Assembly: GCF_030814955.1 (NCBI RefSeq)
Contig: NZ_JAUSWB010000002.1
Coordinates: 124,001 to 188,000 of the forward strand
Reading direction: 5' to 3'
From: Planomicrobium stackebrandtii
GTDB taxonomy: Bacteria > Bacillota > Bacilli > Bacillales_A > Planococcaceae
Length of the DNA stretch: 64,000 nucleotides
This document shows, in pieces, positions 16,245 to 24,572 of this stretch. The position numbers were made by a program, and so were the translations under genes. The notes under the pieces are model-generated. The model was not told where the DNA came from and did no database searches. It was given only the letters and a program-made list of their open reading frames with translations. Each line of letters opens with the position of its first letter. The first letter of the stretch is position 1.

Positions 16245-17063
16245 ATGTTTTTTCACACAGGAGAACTTCAATACCACGCTAAGCCGGATGCTCCAGATCC
16301 AGTATTCGCAAAACAAGTTCAGGAATTGATTGGCGGGCAATTCGGTGAAATGTCAGTTGCCATGCAATACTTATTCCAAGGATGGAGCACAAGAGGAAAC
16401 GAAAAATATAGAGATTTACTGATGGATACAGGAACGCAGGAGTTGGGGCATATTGAAATGCTGGCAACTATGGTAGCAAGGCTCCTTGAGGGGGCACCTG
16501 TTTACGAGCAGGAAAAAGCTGCAAGCGATCCGATTGTTGGAGCAATTATGGGCGGCATGAATCCGCAGCACGCCATCGTTCATGGATTGGGAGCATCACC
16601 AAAAGACAGCAACGGCGTCCCTTGGAACGCGGGTTACATCGTAGCAAGCGGAAACTTACTGGCTGATTTCCGTGCCAACGTCAATGCAGAATCACAGGGC
16701 CGTTTGCAGGTAGCCCGCCTTTACAGCATGACAGACGATAAAGGCGTAAAAGATCTGTTTTCATTCCTATTGGCGCGCGACACGATGCACCAGAATCAGT
16801 GGCTCGCTGCTATAAAAGAACTGGAAGCAAAAGAAGGCCCAATCGTGCCTGGAACACTTCCGCCTGAGTGGGAAGCAACCGAATACTCTCATATCCTTTA
16901 CACAAATTCCGAAAGCAGCAAAGAGTTGAAGTGGATGAATGAGCCTGCACCTGATGGCCATAAATTTACATTTGGCAAGCCTGAACCGCTCAGCGTGAAA
17001 CCTGAACTAAAACCAGCGCCGCCAGAAGCACACAATTCATTGCCTGAAGATAAATTGAAATAA
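16245..17063 (+). CDS. Manganese catalase
   Basis: A 272-residue dimanganese catalase that disproportionates hydrogen peroxide. The four-helix bundle ligands are recognisable: GEMSVAMQYLFQGW, GTQELGHIEML, NLLADFRANVNAESQGR and FLLARDTMHQNQWL. The C-terminal tail is proline-rich and charged. It resembles the B. subtilis YdbD group, a sigma-B regulon member, and here it is probably co-transcribed with the repeat protein from a sigma-B-like promoter. CotJC-type spore-coat forms are an alternative, but no cotJ neighbours are present. Confidence 0.93.
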   Translation: MFFHTGELQYHAKPDAPDPVFAKQVQELIGGQFGEMSVAMQYLFQGWSTRGNEKYRDLLMDTGTQELGHIEMLATMVARLLEGAPVYEQEKAASDPIVGAIMGGMNPQHAIVHGLGASPKDSNGVPWNAGYIVASGNLLADFRANVNAESQGRLQVARLYSMTDDKGVKDLFSFLLARDTMHQNQWLAAIKELEAKEGPIVPGTLPPEWEATEYSHILYTNSESSKELKWMNEPAPDGHKFTFGKPEPLSVKPELKPAPPEAHNSLPEDKLK

Positions 17064-17070
17064 AAATTGA

Positions 17071-17117
17071 GGCTGTCCTGAAGTCATGAAAATTGGCTTT
17101 CAGGACAGTCTTTTTTT
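17071..17117 (+). terminator. Rho-independent terminator after Mn catalase
   Basis: GGCTGTCCTGAA pairs with TTTCAGGACAGTC across a 15-base loop, followed by seven T. Confidence 0.85.
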
Positions 17118-17138
17118 ATTGAGAAAGGAGAGAAAGAA

Positions 17139-17834
17139 ATGGCTACGAAGCCTTGGCTTATGAAGCAGGAATGGAAGGACGTTGTTTTTTTGCATTGGCC
17201 TGTCAAAGTAGAATGGCTATGCCAATTTGTACCCGAAGAGTTAGAAATCGATTTGTATGGCAATCAGGCATGGCTGGGTGTAGTCTGTTTTCAGGCAAAA
17301 TCAACACGCCCTCGGCTACTTCCGCCTGTTCCGGGAGCACATTCTTTTCTGGAACTGAATGTTAGAACATACGTGAAGTATGGAAAACGGAGAGGCGTTT
17401 ATTTTTTTAGCTTGGACGCAAACAATCGGCTTGTAGTTAAAGCCGCTTCACAGGGAGGATTTCTGCCTTATTGCTATGCTGATATGAGCATGGCAAAAAG
17501 GGTGGAAAGATGGTGTTTTTCCAGCAGGCGAATCGAATCGGGACGGTTCCCTGAATCTTTCTGCATGACCTACAAGCCTTGTTCTGATTCAATTGAGCCA
17601 AGCCGATTAGAACGGTGGCTGACGGAACGTTATTGTTTGTGGACAAAACCAAAAGATCAACTTTACCGGGTGGATATTACCCATTTGCCCTGGAGGCTGT
17701 ATTATCTGAAAGGACAGATCTATCAAAATACCATGGCTTCCTATCTACCGTTTTCTTTGCATCATTATCGGCCAATGGCCCATTATTCAAAATTACAGAA
17801 AGTAAGATTTTATGCACCAGTGAAAGAGCATTAG
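17139..17834 (+). CDS. DUF2071 (YqjF-like) protein
   Basis: A 231-residue member of the DUF2071/YqjF family, which has an acetoacetate-decarboxylase-like fold but no settled function. Typical family landmarks are the N-terminal WPVKVEWLCQFVPEELEIDLY, FLELNVRTYVKYGKRRGVYFFSLDAN, and YRVDITHLPW toward the C-terminus. It has a GAAAGGAG site and its own downstream terminator shared with the converging YndM-like gene. No clear promoter of sigma-B type was seen directly upstream. Confidence 0.85.
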   Translation: MATKPWLMKQEWKDVVFLHWPVKVEWLCQFVPEELEIDLYGNQAWLGVVCFQAKSTRPRLLPPVPGAHSFLELNVRTYVKYGKRRGVYFFSLDANNRLVVKAASQGGFLPYCYADMSMAKRVERWCFSSRRIESGRFPESFCMTYKPCSDSIEPSRLERWLTERYCLWTKPKDQLYRVDITHLPWRLYYLKGQIYQNTMASYLPFSLHHYRPMAHYSKLQKVRFYAPVKEH

Positions 17835-17858
17835 GAAGAAGATTCAAAAACCAAAAAA

Positions 17859-17890
17859 AAAGAAGCCGAGGCCACGGCCTTGGCTTCTTT
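17859..17890. terminator. Bidirectional terminator between DUF2071 and YndM-like genes
   Basis: AAAGAAGCCGAGGC / GCCTTGGCTTCTTT with a 4-base loop and A/T tracts on both sides. Confidence 0.85.
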
Positions 17891-17898
17891 GCTTAGCA

Positions 17899-18291
17899 TT
17901 ATTTCTGATTAGGCTCCTGTTTTAATGTGTGGGAAGTTTCCTTATGCGCCCAGACACGTTTTGTCAAATAGATATGGAAAAACCATTCTCCGGCAGCAAT
18001 GAGCACTGCTGTGTATAGCGCTGACATTATAAGCGAGAAATCGGGATTTTCAATAAACCACAATCCACCGAGCCAGACAATGAGAAATACAAGGACAAAA
18101 TCGCCTCCGGTCGCCACTTTATTAGATGTTTTCGGATAAATGACCAGATCTCCGACAAATCCGATTACAGCAACGAGTAAACTTAGAATGAAGATGTCAA
18201 AAATCCCCACTCCATAAACAAGCCCAAGAATGATAAACACTACTGAGAATACCATGGCGAACTTGATGAGTAAGGCCTCTAAATACTTCAA
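17899..18291 (-). CDS. DUF2512 (YndM-like) membrane protein
   Basis: A 130-residue protein with four hydrophobic helices, matching the YndM/DUF2512 family of Bacillales. Landmarks are FAMVFSVVFIILGLVYGV, VGDLVIYPKTSNKVATGGDF and GEWFFHIYLTKRVW. Function is unknown. I prefer the TTG at 18291 because AAGGAGGTG ends 6 bases before it; the in-frame GTG at 18300 would lie inside that site. A GGGTAT box lies upstream (18338-18333) but I see no good -35. Confidence 0.8.
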   Translation of the reverse strand: MKYLEALLIKFAMVFSVVFIILGLVYGVGIFDIFILSLLVAVIGFVGDLVIYPKTSNKVATGGDFVLVFLIVWLGGLWFIENPDFSLIMSALYTAVLIAAGEWFFHIYLTKRVWAHKETSHTLKQEPNQK

Positions 18292-18385
18292 GTATTTCAC
18301 CTCCTTAATAATCGTCAGCTTTTACTTTTCGTATACCCAGTAATAGCTCTTCAATTCCAAAAACCTATAAAAAAGTTCAAGAAAA

Positions 18386-18416
18386 TAAAAAAACAGACCC
18401 GAGCTTGCCGGGTCTG
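18386..18416 (-). terminator. Rho-independent terminator of the SDR gene
   Basis: Read on the minus strand: CAGACCCG, loop, CGGGTCTG, then seven T. It lies directly after the SDR stop codon. Confidence 0.85.
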
Positions 18417-18423
18417 CCGATGG

Positions 18424-19299
18424 TCAGGAACTGATGAAATCTCCGCCGTTTATATGAATCGCCTGTCCTGTCACATAAGTCGAATCTTTCGAAGCTAAAT
18501 ATACGTAGGCAGGTGCCACTTCAGATGGCTGACCGCGCCGCTCCATTGGTGTTTCTCCACCATGTTTGCCGACTTTTTCAGCTCCGAAAGTCGCTGGAAT
18601 TAGAGGTGTCCAGATAGGGCCCGGTGCAACGGAATTTACACGAATTCCCTGCTCCGCGATATTGGCTGATAAGGAGCGGGTAAAGCTTGTAATGGCTCCT
18701 TTGGTTGATGAATAATCGATCAACTCAGGCGAACCGCGATACGCTGTAACGGATGATGTGTTAATAATGCTGTCTCCTTTTTGGAGATGCGGCAGGGCCG
18801 CCTGCGTCAAATAGAACATACTAAAGATATTGGTCGAAAAAGTTTCCATCAACTGATCGGGGCTAATCGCCAAAAAGTCATCCTGAGGAAATTGTTTTCC
18901 AGCATTATTGACCAAAATATTCAATTGACCGAATTCAGAAATGACATCCACTACCAGCTGATTGCAATTTTCTACATCGCTGATATCTGTGGCGAATTTT
19001 GCGCCTTTGACGCCATAGCCTTCAATCGCTTTTATTGTTTTTTCAGCATCTTCGTGTTCGTCCAAATAAGCAATGGCAATATGGGCACCTTCTTTAGCGT
19101 AAGCCACTGCTACTGCACGGCCAATTCCGCTGTCGCCGCCTGTAATAAGGGCAACTTTCCCTTCCAGTTTCCCGGAGCCTTTATAGTCTTTATCATCATA
19201 AATCGGTTCAGGGCTCATTTGCTCTTCTGAACCGGGTTGTTGTGACTGTTCCTGTGGATCTACCTGTTCATCGATTTCTTCAAATTTATCTTTAGCCAT
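18424..19299 (-). CDS. SDR family oxidoreductase, general-stress type (YdaD/YhxC-like)
   Basis: A 291-residue short-chain dehydrogenase. An acidic, Gln-rich leader of ~45 residues precedes the Rossmann motif TGGDSGIGRAVA; NNAG and the catalytic YSSTKGA follow, then the P-G motif VAPGPIWTPLIP. The N-terminal extension is typical of the B. subtilis general-stress SDRs YdaD, YhdF and YhxC. It has a very good sigma-B-like promoter at 19340-19364. Substrate and cofactor preference are not known. Confidence 0.9.
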   Translation of the reverse strand: MAKDKFEEIDEQVDPQEQSQQPGSEEQMSPEPIYDDKDYKGSGKLEGKVALITGGDSGIGRAVAVAYAKEGAHIAIAYLDEHEDAEKTIKAIEGYGVKGAKFATDISDVENCNQLVVDVISEFGQLNILVNNAGKQFPQDDFLAISPDQLMETFSTNIFSMFYLTQAALPHLQKGDSIINTSSVTAYRGSPELIDYSSTKGAITSFTRSLSANIAEQGIRVNSVAPGPIWTPLIPATFGAEKVGKHGGETPMERRGQPSEVAPAYVYLASKDSTYVTGQAIHINGGDFISS

Positions 19300-19339
19300 A
19301 CTGAATCCTCCTTAGAAAGTAAGTAACTTCATGGTTCTT

Positions 19340-19364
19340 ATTCCCGTTGGCGTTTCACTTAAAC
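19340..19364 (-). promoter_or_regulatory. Sigma-B-like promoter for the SDR gene
   Basis: Minus strand GTTTAA (19364-19359), 13-base spacer, GGGAAT (19345-19340), about 41 bases before the start. Both boxes match the sigma-B consensus. Confidence 0.75.
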
Positions 19365-19516
19365 ACAACTATATGGGTTGAACCAATAATCTTTCACAGC
19401 AGAACAGTTGTACCTGCCGTGAGGAAATGCCAAGCCTCCTCAGTCGCTCTGTTTCCTGCTGAGTCTCTGCAGTTTTGCTTCATATCAAAATGATTCTGCT
19501 CTGGTCTCAGAAAAGC

Positions 19517-19559
19517 AAAAAACGGACACGCCTGAATGGAAAAGGCATCTCCGTTTTTA
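19517..19559 (-). terminator. Rho-independent terminator of the SodC-like gene
   Basis: AAAAACGGA and GCCT pair with AGGC and TCCGTTTTT around a 9-base loop, with an internal bulge; T run on the minus strand. The remaining intergenic bases 19365-19516 show no gene. Confidence 0.7.
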
Positions 19560-19583
19560 TAAGAAAGCTGTTTTAGAAAATGA

Positions 19584-20234
19584 TCAGGATTCACCCGTGA
19601 CAACTCCACAAGCAATCCGATCACCGGATTCTCCAGATGGGTCGGTAGTTTGATCATCTTCACTCTCATGAATGACCAGCGCCGTACCGCCTTCTTTAAG
19701 CAAGGAGTTTTCTTCGCCGATTGCGAGCGTCACATTTTCAGCTGTAAACTCCTGTGTGGCCGTGCCGTCATCGTTTACTTCTATATTCGGCAAATCTCCA
19801 GCGTGCGGCCCGTCGGGGTTGTCCATGCCATGCATGGTGTCTGTTGGGTTAAAATGAGCACCGGCAGATTCAAAGTCTGGAGCTTCACACATGCCCGCTT
19901 CATGAAAATGGATGCCATGCATGCCTTCCTCCAAGTTTTCAACTTCGAGTACAACGCCGACTCCAGCGTCTTCCTGGGACAATTCTGCCGTCCCGATCGC
20001 ATCTCCGTCACTGTTCATTATCTCCACAGTCAGCATCAAAATTTCTTCGCCACTGTCTTCAGACTCTTCGTCTGTCTCATCTCCCAGCTGGGGCAAGTCA
20101 TCTCCATCATCTTCCGGTTCCTGCTCTGTTGCCCCATCTGATTCTGTTGGCGGATCTTCTGCACTTTCATTTCCGCAGGCAGCCAAAACCAATAAAAACG
20201 CCAGTATGAAAATAAGCAAAAGCCAACGCTTCAT
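19584..20234 (-). CDS. sodC: Copper/zinc superoxide dismutase family lipoprotein
   Basis: A 216-residue exported SodC-like protein. The signal peptide ends in the lipobox LAAC with Cys20, so it is probably lipid-anchored. An acidic linker of ~50 residues follows. The SOD domain keeps the metal ligands: HFHEAG (two His), GAHFNPT (bridging His), HGMDNPDGPHAGDLPNI (Zn His and Asp) and ALVIHESEDD (Cu His), plus the disulfide cysteines in MCEAP and RIACGVV. B. subtilis YojM lacks part of the Cu site, whereas all ligands appear present here, so real dismutase activity is plausible. Confidence 0.9.
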   Translation of the reverse strand: MKRWLLLIFILAFLLVLAACGNESAEDPPTESDGATEQEPEDDGDDLPQLGDETDEESEDSGEEILMLTVEIMNSDGDAIGTAELSQEDAGVGVVLEVENLEEGMHGIHFHEAGMCEAPDFESAGAHFNPTDTMHGMDNPDGPHAGDLPNIEVNDDGTATQEFTAENVTLAIGEENSLLKEGGTALVIHESEDDQTTDPSGESGDRIACGVVTGES

Positions 20235-20334
20235 CCGAACTCCTCCCTCGTAATCGTGTTATTCTACATTACACTTATCCATTGCATAATAAACACAATT
20301 TTCTGGAATCGATTCTTTTGTAGCAGAAGAAACT

Positions 20335-22914
20335 TTAAGCTCTTCTCCTGTAAAAGATAAACAACAATCCAAGTATTGCTGAGAGAACACTGATGATAAG
20401 CGATAATTTATAAAAAGGCGGTCGATAAATCAAGGAAATATTATTGTTTCCTGCCTCCAAAGGAAGGGCGACAAAACCGTAATCTGCTTTCAGCACTTCT
20501 GTTTCTTGTCCATTTACATAAGCCCGCCACCCTTGTTCATAGGGCATCGACAGCTTCAAGTATTCATCATTTTCAGCATTGTCGTAATCAAGACTTACTT
20601 TGCTGCCATCGATTAGCAGGTCGCTGGATCTATCCGGCTTTTCGGCCTGTTCCAATAAGTTTCCGTAATCCTCTGAATAAAGGTCGATTCCAGATAATTC
20701 ATAAGTCCCTTCAGGAAGGAGGATATCAATTTGTCCGTCAGCGGGAACACGGATGGTGAGATCATCGACAAATGTCTTATAGACGGATTGATTGGATTTT
20801 CTGGTCGTTTCATAGCCGTTGACTTGAAGGGCAAAGCCTTCATCGGCTGCCATGCTTTCCAAATGGAAAGAGACGAACAAGTCAGCATTGTCTTCGACCG
20901 GAGTATCCAAATTTAAAGTTAAACCGCCCAATCTGTCGGTAACCTCAAGGAGGCTGCCATCATAGTTTGAATTTACTTCAGCAATTTCATAACCAACTGT
21001 AATGTCATCACTTGGGGCCAAGCTTTCACCGTCTTGAGCCTGATCGAGCACAATGCCCTCTAACATTGCCTGCTCACGCATGATTACAGGCATTTCGGCT
21101 AATTGCTGTTCCTGATAAACCGCAGAAGTGGAACGTGCAAACGGCAACACATATTCATTTTCATAGACAGTGTAGTTTTCTGAGGTGTGAATTTCTGTAA
21201 AGCCGAATGGAATATCGTGGTCCCCGTTTGGACGGATAAGGTATTTTCCTTGAAGCATGCTGTACAAATTGGCGCGATTGCCCAAAGTCGCATAACGGCT
21301 TACGCTTTCACGTTCCATATCGATTTCAAGGTCGTATAGGTAAAAGAACAGTAAATTTTTATTCAAGATGCTGGAATAGGCACTCAAACCCTGGAAATCC
21401 TGTACGATCGGTGTATTATTGCGGACGCCTTCCATCCATTCAATTCGATAAGGCCCACCGGTTTCCTTGGCATGAATAAGCTCCAGAAGCTCTTCAATTT
21501 CGGGATCGTCATATTCGGCACCGGTTATCAACTCTTCATTGACCTGCGCAATATCGCCGTCTTCGAGAATTTTTTCCAATTGATAAAGGTTGACGAACAG
21601 CAAAGCCCATGCAAACAGGAAAACCATCAGCAATCCTTTGAACACAGTTTTTTTGAATCGGGCATACAAAAACAACAGCAGGACCGTTAGTAGCAGGCTA
21701 CCGATTGCGAACAGCGAGGCCTGCGAATCGATCGCAAAATCTTCATCCCAGGATGCATACAATGCAAAACAAAAAACTGCAAAAACTGATGCAACCAACA
21801 AACGCCGAACTGTGAACTTGGGCAATTGGTCGAAAGCTGCAGCAACAGCCCCTCCAATCACCAGGGATAAAAAATATTCCCATCGGTATTGTGGAGCTGA
21901 AAAGCCATTAAAGGCGCTGCCGACCAATGGGCTATGGTGCATGATGATCCCGGCGATTCCGAGCAGCGCGAACAGACGAAACGTTTTGTTGCGATACAAA
22001 AAGAAACAAAATAACAGCAGGATAAAAATTGCCGGCAACACGATAAAGCGGCTGTCGAATAAAATGTTGTCCGTTACATCAACCCATGGGATTTCCTGCT
22101 GAAAGGCTGGCCGGTGATTGTTCAAATATGCATATACAGCAGGAATAAAGGAAATCGCACTGATGCCGGCTCCGATAAGGCCGGCAATTACAAAACTCAT
22201 AAATGCTTTTTTTCTGTCCTGTTCATCTGATTGAAGCGGAATGAACAAGCGGAAAAGAATATAAAGAGTAGTCAATAAAAAATTGATATAAGCAAAATAG
22301 AAGTTGTCAATCATCGAGACAGCGACAGCCGCCAAAAACCAGCCTGGTTTTTGTTCACGGAAGATTTTTTCAACACCAAACAGGAGAATCGGCAGCCATA
22401 AAAAAGCATCCGCAAAAAATTCCCAATACGTGACATGGCGGAAGTACATACCTGAGATGCCATAGAGGGAAGCGCCCAGCAAGGCTGCCGGCTTGGAAAT
22501 CTTCATATACATAAACAGGCGCGTCGTGATGAACAAGATGGCAGCCAGACGGATGATGCTTATAAAGACCGCGGCATTTGCCCAAAACAGCACATCTGTT
22601 GTCTGAACAATGTTTATGGCCTTGAGTATGGACACGATCACCACTGACACGAGGAACACAATAGAGGTAGAAAAATAATAAGACAGTTCACTGAACGTGC
22701 CTGCCCCCAAACCAAAATCAAACGAGTAGAAAAATTCTCCGCGAGTGTATTGCTCAAATAGAAGATGCTTGAAAGGCATCATTTGGGAAAGGCCGTCATT
22801 AATGCCGACCATGAAATGGCCGCGTGACCATTGATAAAGAAAAACAGCGTGGCCAATTGCCGAAAGGAGCACACTGATGATTCCCAGAAGAAGAACAGGG
22901 CGTAGTTTGTGCAT
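20335..22914 (-). CDS. yfhO: YfhO family membrane protein (probable sugar transferase to LTA)
   Basis: An 859-residue polytopic protein with about 11 helices in the N-terminal half and a long extracytoplasmic region before a final TM helix. The start LLLGIISVLLSAIGHAVFLY, FMVGINDGLSQMMPF and the C-terminal PYEQGWRAYVNGQETEVLKA are typical of YfhO. In Bacillus and Listeria, YfhO-type GT-C-like proteins move a sugar from undecaprenyl phosphate onto lipoteichoic or wall teichoic acid. The gene lies 20 bases downstream of gtrA and completes the csbB-gtrA-yfhO operon. Confidence 0.9.
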   Translation of the reverse strand: MHKLRPVLLLGIISVLLSAIGHAVFLYQWSRGHFMVGINDGLSQMMPFKHLLFEQYTRGEFFYSFDFGLGAGTFSELSYYFSTSIVFLVSVVIVSILKAINIVQTTDVLFWANAAVFISIIRLAAILFITTRLFMYMKISKPAALLGASLYGISGMYFRHVTYWEFFADAFLWLPILLFGVEKIFREQKPGWFLAAVAVSMIDNFYFAYINFLLTTLYILFRLFIPLQSDEQDRKKAFMSFVIAGLIGAGISAISFIPAVYAYLNNHRPAFQQEIPWVDVTDNILFDSRFIVLPAIFILLLFCFFLYRNKTFRLFALLGIAGIIMHHSPLVGSAFNGFSAPQYRWEYFLSLVIGGAVAAAFDQLPKFTVRRLLVASVFAVFCFALYASWDEDFAIDSQASLFAIGSLLLTVLLLFLYARFKKTVFKGLLMVFLFAWALLFVNLYQLEKILEDGDIAQVNEELITGAEYDDPEIEELLELIHAKETGGPYRIEWMEGVRNNTPIVQDFQGLSAYSSILNKNLLFFYLYDLEIDMERESVSRYATLGNRANLYSMLQGKYLIRPNGDHDIPFGFTEIHTSENYTVYENEYVLPFARSTSAVYQEQQLAEMPVIMREQAMLEGIVLDQAQDGESLAPSDDITVGYEIAEVNSNYDGSLLEVTDRLGGLTLNLDTPVEDNADLFVSFHLESMAADEGFALQVNGYETTRKSNQSVYKTFVDDLTIRVPADGQIDILLPEGTYELSGIDLYSEDYGNLLEQAEKPDRSSDLLIDGSKVSLDYDNAENDEYLKLSMPYEQGWRAYVNGQETEVLKADYGFVALPLEAGNNNISLIYRPPFYKLSLIISVLSAILGLLFIFYRRRA

Positions 22915-22934
22915 AGAGTCACCGTCTTTTTTGC

Positions 22935-23330
22935 TTATTTTGGATGAGCCGTATCCTTAAGAATCTTCCCGGATACGACAAAGGTTACGGGAATCGTAAA
23001 CAATACTGCCGCAAAAGGTGCGATATTGCTGTTGAACTGCAAAAATTCAACGAAAATGAAAATCAGGGCTGTGGAGACAGATATATTAACGACCTGAGTC
23101 AAAGGGAAATACAAGTATTTTTTAAAAGTTGGCCTGATGCGATACGTCACATAGCAGTTCAAGAAAAAAGAAATGTTCAAACTGATCAGAAAGCCAATTA
23201 CATGCGCCAACAGGTAAGGCCAGGAAAAGACATTGTGGAGCAGCAAGTAAATGCTGTAGTAGCTTAAGGTATTGACTACACCTACAAAAACAAAACGGGT
23301 AAACTCCGTGTTCAAAGCTTTAATGTTCAT
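22935..23330 (-). CDS. GtrA family membrane protein (probable lipid-sugar flippase)
   Basis: A 131-residue protein with four hydrophobic helices of the GtrA family (FVFVGVVNTLSYYSIYLLL, then FLISLNISFFLNCYVTYRI). GtrA proteins are thought to flip undecaprenyl-phosphate-linked sugars across the membrane. The ATG at 23330 overlaps the upstream glycosyltransferase stop by 11 bases; two other in-frame starts (23339, 23345) are possible. It stands between the enzyme that makes the lipid-sugar and the one that transfers it. Confidence 0.88.
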   Translation of the reverse strand: MNIKALNTEFTRFVFVGVVNTLSYYSIYLLLHNVFSWPYLLAHVIGFLISLNISFFLNCYVTYRIRPTFKKYLYFPLTQVVNISVSTALIFIFVEFLQFNSNIAPFAAVLFTIPVTFVVSGKILKDTAHPK

Positions 23331-24258
23331 CGTATTCATCCACATTGCTGATATCTACCAGAAAATGCGGCCGCTGCTTGGTTTCGTTGTAGATGCGTCC
23401 GATATATTCGCCAATAACGCCGAGGCTGATCAATTGAATGCCTCCGAGTAAAAGGATTGCCGTAATTGTCGTAAAGTAGCCCGGGGCTCCGACGCCTTCC
23501 CGCATAATGTTATAGAGAGTGAAGAAAATGTAGATGAGAGACAGAAATAGGACTAGGAAGCCTGTGTAAAAACAAATGCGCAAAGGCTTCATGTTAAAAG
23601 AAATGATGCCGTCAATGCCATAATTGACCAGACTGTTGAACGACCATTTTGAATCGCCGTCAGTTCGCAAAACATTTTCGTAGTTGATCGTTTTTTTGCT
23701 GAGGCCAATCCAAGAGAACAGCCCTTTGGAAAAACGGTTGCTTTCACTCAATGCCAGAATCGCATTGATGGCTTTTCGGCTTAACAGCCGGAAATCGCCT
23801 TCGCCGTCCTGCAAATCTACATCGGTAATGGAGTTGATCAGTTTGTAGTAGAGAGAAGAAAACAAGGAACGTACTTTAGAGTCTCCGGTGCGGGAACGTC
23901 TGGCAACAACTTGGTTAAAGCCTTCCTCGTAGCCCTCAACCATTTCCCCGATCAAGGTGGGCGGATGCTGCAGGTCGCTGTCCATAACAATGGCAGCGTC
24001 GCCTTTGATGCGTTTCAAACCGGCAAGCATTGCAGATTCTTTTCCAAAGTTTCGGGTCAACGAAATATATTTTACGCTGTCATGTGCTGCTGCCAGCTTT
24101 AAAATTTCCTGGAGTGTGCCGTCGCTGCTGCCATCATTAATGAACATAATTTCATATTGATATGGAAGCGAATCAAGTTCCTGCACCAACCTGTCGTACA
24201 TGGAAGCAATGTTTGCTTCTTCGTTATAAGCCGGAACAACGATAGAGATAAGCTTCAT
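23320..24258 (-). CDS. csbB: Family 2 glycosyltransferase, CsbB/GtrB type
   Basis: A 312-residue membrane glycosyltransferase. The GT-A domain shows VVPAYNEEANI, FINDGSSDGTL, and VMDSDLQHPP (metal-binding DxD), and two TM helices lie at the C-terminus (residues about 230-290). It loads a sugar, GlcNAc in B. subtilis CsbB, onto undecaprenyl phosphate. CsbB is a sigma-B/sigma-X target in B. subtilis. Here a GGGTAA box lies ~50 bases upstream (24313-24308, minus) but its -35 is poor. First gene of the csbB-gtrA-yfhO operon. Confidence 0.9.
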   Translation of the reverse strand: MKLISIVVPAYNEEANIASMYDRLVQELDSLPYQYEIMFINDGSSDGTLQEILKLAAAHDSVKYISLTRNFGKESAMLAGLKRIKGDAAIVMDSDLQHPPTLIGEMVEGYEEGFNQVVARRSRTGDSKVRSLFSSLYYKLINSITDVDLQDGEGDFRLLSRKAINAILALSESNRFSKGLFSWIGLSKKTINYENVLRTDGDSKWSFNSLVNYGIDGIISFNMKPLRICFYTGFLVLFLSLIYIFFTLYNIMREGVGAPGYFTTITAILLLGGIQLISLGVIGEYIGRIYNETKQRPHFLVDISNVDEYDEH

Positions 24259-24510
24259 TTTTTTTTCCCCTTTCGAGCTGTTGATAAAAAGTCTCCTAAA
24301 GCTTGTATTACCCGAGCCATTTAAGAAGTATGCCTTGCGAAAATGAAACTTCCTAGCATTACATACGTATTAGTATACGACAGGTGTTTTAAGAAAACAT
24401 ATGTCTGAAAATTCAGCTTGAAATGATTGCCTGTGAAACGTCCAGCCAGCTGAGCTGTATGGCCAGGGTCTGGAATCTGCAAGTCTTTTGCCAGGCTTTA
24501 TTCGTTGAAT

Positions 24511-24539
24511 TTTACATGTTGGACCGATACCATTAAAAT
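24511..24539 (+). promoter_or_regulatory. Sigma-A-type promoter of the Ter cluster
   Basis: TTTACA (24511-24516), 17-base spacer, TAAAAT (24534-24539), 33 bases before the first TerD start. The rest of the 24259-24510 gap shows no gene. Confidence 0.7.
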
Positions 24540-24572
24540 AGAATACATACTGATGAATGGAGAGTGTTAAGA

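Noticed and set aside
19394-19669. 91-residue minus-strand frame after the SOD gene
   Set aside because: It overlaps the SodC coding end in another frame and runs through its terminator; no binding site.
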